The notes under the pieces are model-generated. The model was not told the DNA's origin and did not search any database. It was given only the letters and a program-made list of their open reading frames with translations. 64,000 bases of DNA from Arenibacter sp. ARW7G5Y1 (GTDB lineage Bacteria > Bacteroidota > Bacteroidia > Flavobacteriales > Flavobacteriaceae): the NCBI RefSeq assembly GCF_003201775.1, contig NZ_QJJZ01000003.1:186001-250000 (forward strand). The letters run 5' to 3'. This document shows positions 63,023-64,000 of the stretch, in pieces (within the stretch, counting starts at the first letter, position 1; the number at the start of each line of letters is the position of its first letter). The position numbers were made by a program, and so were the translations under genes.

Positions 63023-63341
63023 ATGCCAAAATTAGTCTTTAATAAGTCATAATAAAAGCAAAAAAGAAGATAACAATAGCATAGTATTGGGCTTTTGGCC
63101 ATAATGGACCTATGATATAGTATGGTTTCATTTAATTTTGGTAACCACTAAGTTAGTAAATTGGGAATTTACGTAGAAATTGAAGTCGGTTGTAATTTTG
63201 TCCCCAATCATAATAATATAATCAAGACCCATGTTATAACGGTCTGCCAGCTGTTGGCATTCTATCCAAGACCTAATTTTTATTGGCACCGCCAAAGGGT
63301 ATAATACCCCGAGACTTGCCTCGAAAATTAAAGTTCGTTTC
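63023..63341. other. 319-bp spacer holding most of a dispersed repeat and a possible gene remnant
   Basis: Between the YD-like gene and the DUF1801 gene. It contains most of the 103-bp repeat copy 2 (63278-63380, partly inside the DUF1801 gene) and an open minus-strand stretch of ~48 codons ending at 63128. Otherwise AT-rich. Confidence 0.5.
63128..63277 (-). pseudogene. possible C-terminal remnant of an unknown gene
   Basis: On the minus strand about 49 codons are open (RSWIECQQLADRYNMGLDYI, then GDKITTDFNFYV...) to TGA at 63128-63130, directly after the repeat. The composition looks like real protein: mixed helix and strand, with charged and aromatic residues. The frame continues into the repeat without a start. 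It may be the tail of a gene cut by the repeat, or chance. An internal ATG exists but would leave fewer than 40 residues. Confidence 0.3.
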
Positions 63342-63380
63342 CTACAAATGCCTCGCGGGCTTGCCCCGAGGTAGTTTACT
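63278..63380. repeat. 103-bp dispersed repeat, copy 2
   Basis: Ungapped match to 52628-52730 (97/103, six transitions). Its last 39 bp are inside the DUF1801 reading frame, which reads the repeat on the minus strand as SKLPRGKPARHL then TAG. Confidence 0.9.
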
Positions 63381-63752
63381 CTGATGTTTTACAAGGTTTT
63401 CCTTTGCTCTAAATTTTACGATTTTGGTAATTAAAGGCAAAGGCAAGGGGTGGTCCAATGGAAATTGAACGGAGCCCTTCCCTTGTTTGTAGGGCGCCAA
63501 TTCTTTTTCAAACTCTTTATGGCCCGTAGGTGTGGCATAGAATCCGATATGTTTTTTGTGGGCAGCAAAGTACACCAACATACCATGGTATTTATAGGCT
63601 GGCATTTTGTAACTTATCAATTCTTCCGCCTCGGGCGCTGCCCTTAGTATGGTATTTCGCAATTTTTCCAAAACCTCCTGCATTTTTGTCGGACAATTGG
63701 CAATGTATGTTGAAACATCTTCTACAGTGTTTTTTGAGGTGATCTTGGACAT
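63342..63752 (-). CDS. DUF1801 (YdhG-like iron chaperone fold) protein with repeat-encoded tail
   Basis: A 136-residue protein. Family parts are VEDVSTYIANCPTKMQEVLE, RAAPEAEELISYKMPAYKYH near residues 37-56 and GFYATPTGHKEF. The DUF1801 fold is related to frataxin-like iron-binding proteins. Residues 1-124 look native and end KENLVKHQ; residues 125-136 (SKLPRGKPARHL) and the stop are encoded by the dispersed repeat. Homologues should end near KENL, so the tail is an acquired extension. Confidence 0.88.
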   Translation of the reverse strand: MSKITSKNTVEDVSTYIANCPTKMQEVLEKLRNTILRAAPEAEELISYKMPAYKYHGMLVYFAAHKKHIGFYATPTGHKEFEKELAPYKQGKGSVQFPLDHPLPLPLITKIVKFRAKENLVKHQSKLPRGKPARHL

Positions 63753-63862
63753 AATGGTTTATTTAGAATTAAAAGTCAATATAATTCCATTAAATTTTTG
63801 ATTTTTAAACACTTGTATGTTGTGTGTTTAATTTAAGATCCAAAGATTATGCGAAGCATAAC

Positions 63863-64000
63863 TTACATTGATTGGTCTTCGTTGAAGCTGATCATCCATC
63901 GAATACCGAACTTGTCAACGAAGCTGCCAAAATAATCGCCCCAGAACATATCATCCATATCCATTTCAACATTACCTCCTTTGGAAAGTCCCTTGAACAA
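63863..64000 (-). CDS. C-terminal part of a VOC (PhnB-like) protein, cut by the window edge
   Basis: Open frame of 45 codons from the right edge to TAA at 63863. The fragment reads LSKGGNVEMDMDDMFWGDYF then GSFVDKFGIRWMISF, which is the C-terminal signature of PhnB-like vicinal-oxygen-chelate proteins (DUF899/3-demethylubiquinone-type). The function of these is mostly unknown. The N-terminal ~95 residues lie beyond the window. Confidence 0.8.
   Translation of the reverse strand: MFKGLSKGGNVEMDMDDMFWGDYFGSFVDKFGIRWMISFNEDQSM

Noticed and set aside
1-64000. tRNA, rRNA, CRISPR arrays, integrases, insertion sequences
   Set aside because: I looked for the usual signatures (T-loop GTTCGAnTCC, regularly spaced repeats, transposase or recombinase motifs) and found none.

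Overview
The window looks like chromosomal DNA of a marine-type member of the Flavobacteriaceae (Bacteroidota); I cannot name the genus. The evidence is TonB-dependent receptors with a carboxypeptidase-D-like N-domain, a PorP/SprF-type outer-membrane protein beside a PD40 protein, a menaquinone pathway, many small lipoproteins, TAnnTTTG-type -7 promoter elements, and a low-GC, AT-rich spacer style. I see no rRNA, tRNA, CRISPR array, integrase or transposase. Most of the window is ordinary core and shell genome.

Layout. 0-7.3 kb: a truncated gene end, proline dehydrogenase, aroB, a small acidic protein, a DinB-fold protein, an Lrp/AsnC regulator, an M14 peptidase, then an XRE regulator-lipoprotein-TerC run. 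The XRE regulator is flanked by four TTAC-N4-GTAA palindromes placed on the promoter elements of both divergent genes. 7.6-14.7 kb: a fatty-acid hydroxylase, topoisomerase IV (parE-parC) and ychF. 14.9-26.3 kb: a TonB receptor, a ferredoxin and an acyl-CoA reductase sharing a divergent promoter, serC-serA, small envelope proteins, and a second TonB receptor with a His/Glu-rich loop preceded by a small His/Cys-rich protein (probable metal uptake). 26.4-32.3 kb: a sulfite-dehydrogenase-like SorA/SorB pair with a second fatty-acid hydroxylase, folE, and an overlapping lolD-CPBP protease-TIGR02757 operon. 32.3-37.7 kb: a GH15 enzyme divergent from a fused trehalose-6-phosphate synthase/phosphatase, and an MFS transporter. 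37.8-48.3 kb: secreted M28 and M1 peptidases around a dienelactone-hydrolase-like protein without its nucleophile, YdeI-like, NYN-LOTUS, amidohydrolase, DUF2490, hydrolase-OsmC fusion, YceI and Cu/Zn SOD lipoproteins. 48.5-53.4 kb: a PD40 protein, a PorP/SprF protein fused to a SPOR-like domain, a long structured spacer, and a frameshifted response regulator. 53.6-60.8 kb (minus strand): a LytTR regulator and a men cluster (menA, menD, menF, hotdog thioesterase) interleaved with SPOR, CvfB and DUF2853 proteins. 60.8-64 kb: a nonsense-interrupted alpha/beta hydrolase, GNAT, a secreted YD-like protein, DUF1801 and a VOC fragment.

Points most worth attention: (1) the four-site XRE operator architecture; (2) a 103-bp dispersed repeat present twice (52.6 and 63.3 kb; 97/103 identical, all differences transitions), one copy directly upstream of the broken response regulator and the other supplying the last 12 codons of a DUF1801 gene; (3) the response regulator that has both a frameshift and Glu in place of the phospho-accepting Asp; (4) the PorP/SprF-SPOR fusion with an internal duplicated segment, beside a PD40 partner that lacks an OmpA domain; (5) enzymes with missing key residues (dienelactone hydrolase Cys to Gly, M28 His to Asp) and an in-frame TAG in a third. 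I found no clear multi-gene defence or biosynthetic system. The envelope/signalling island at 48.5-54.4 kb is the best candidate for something not standard.
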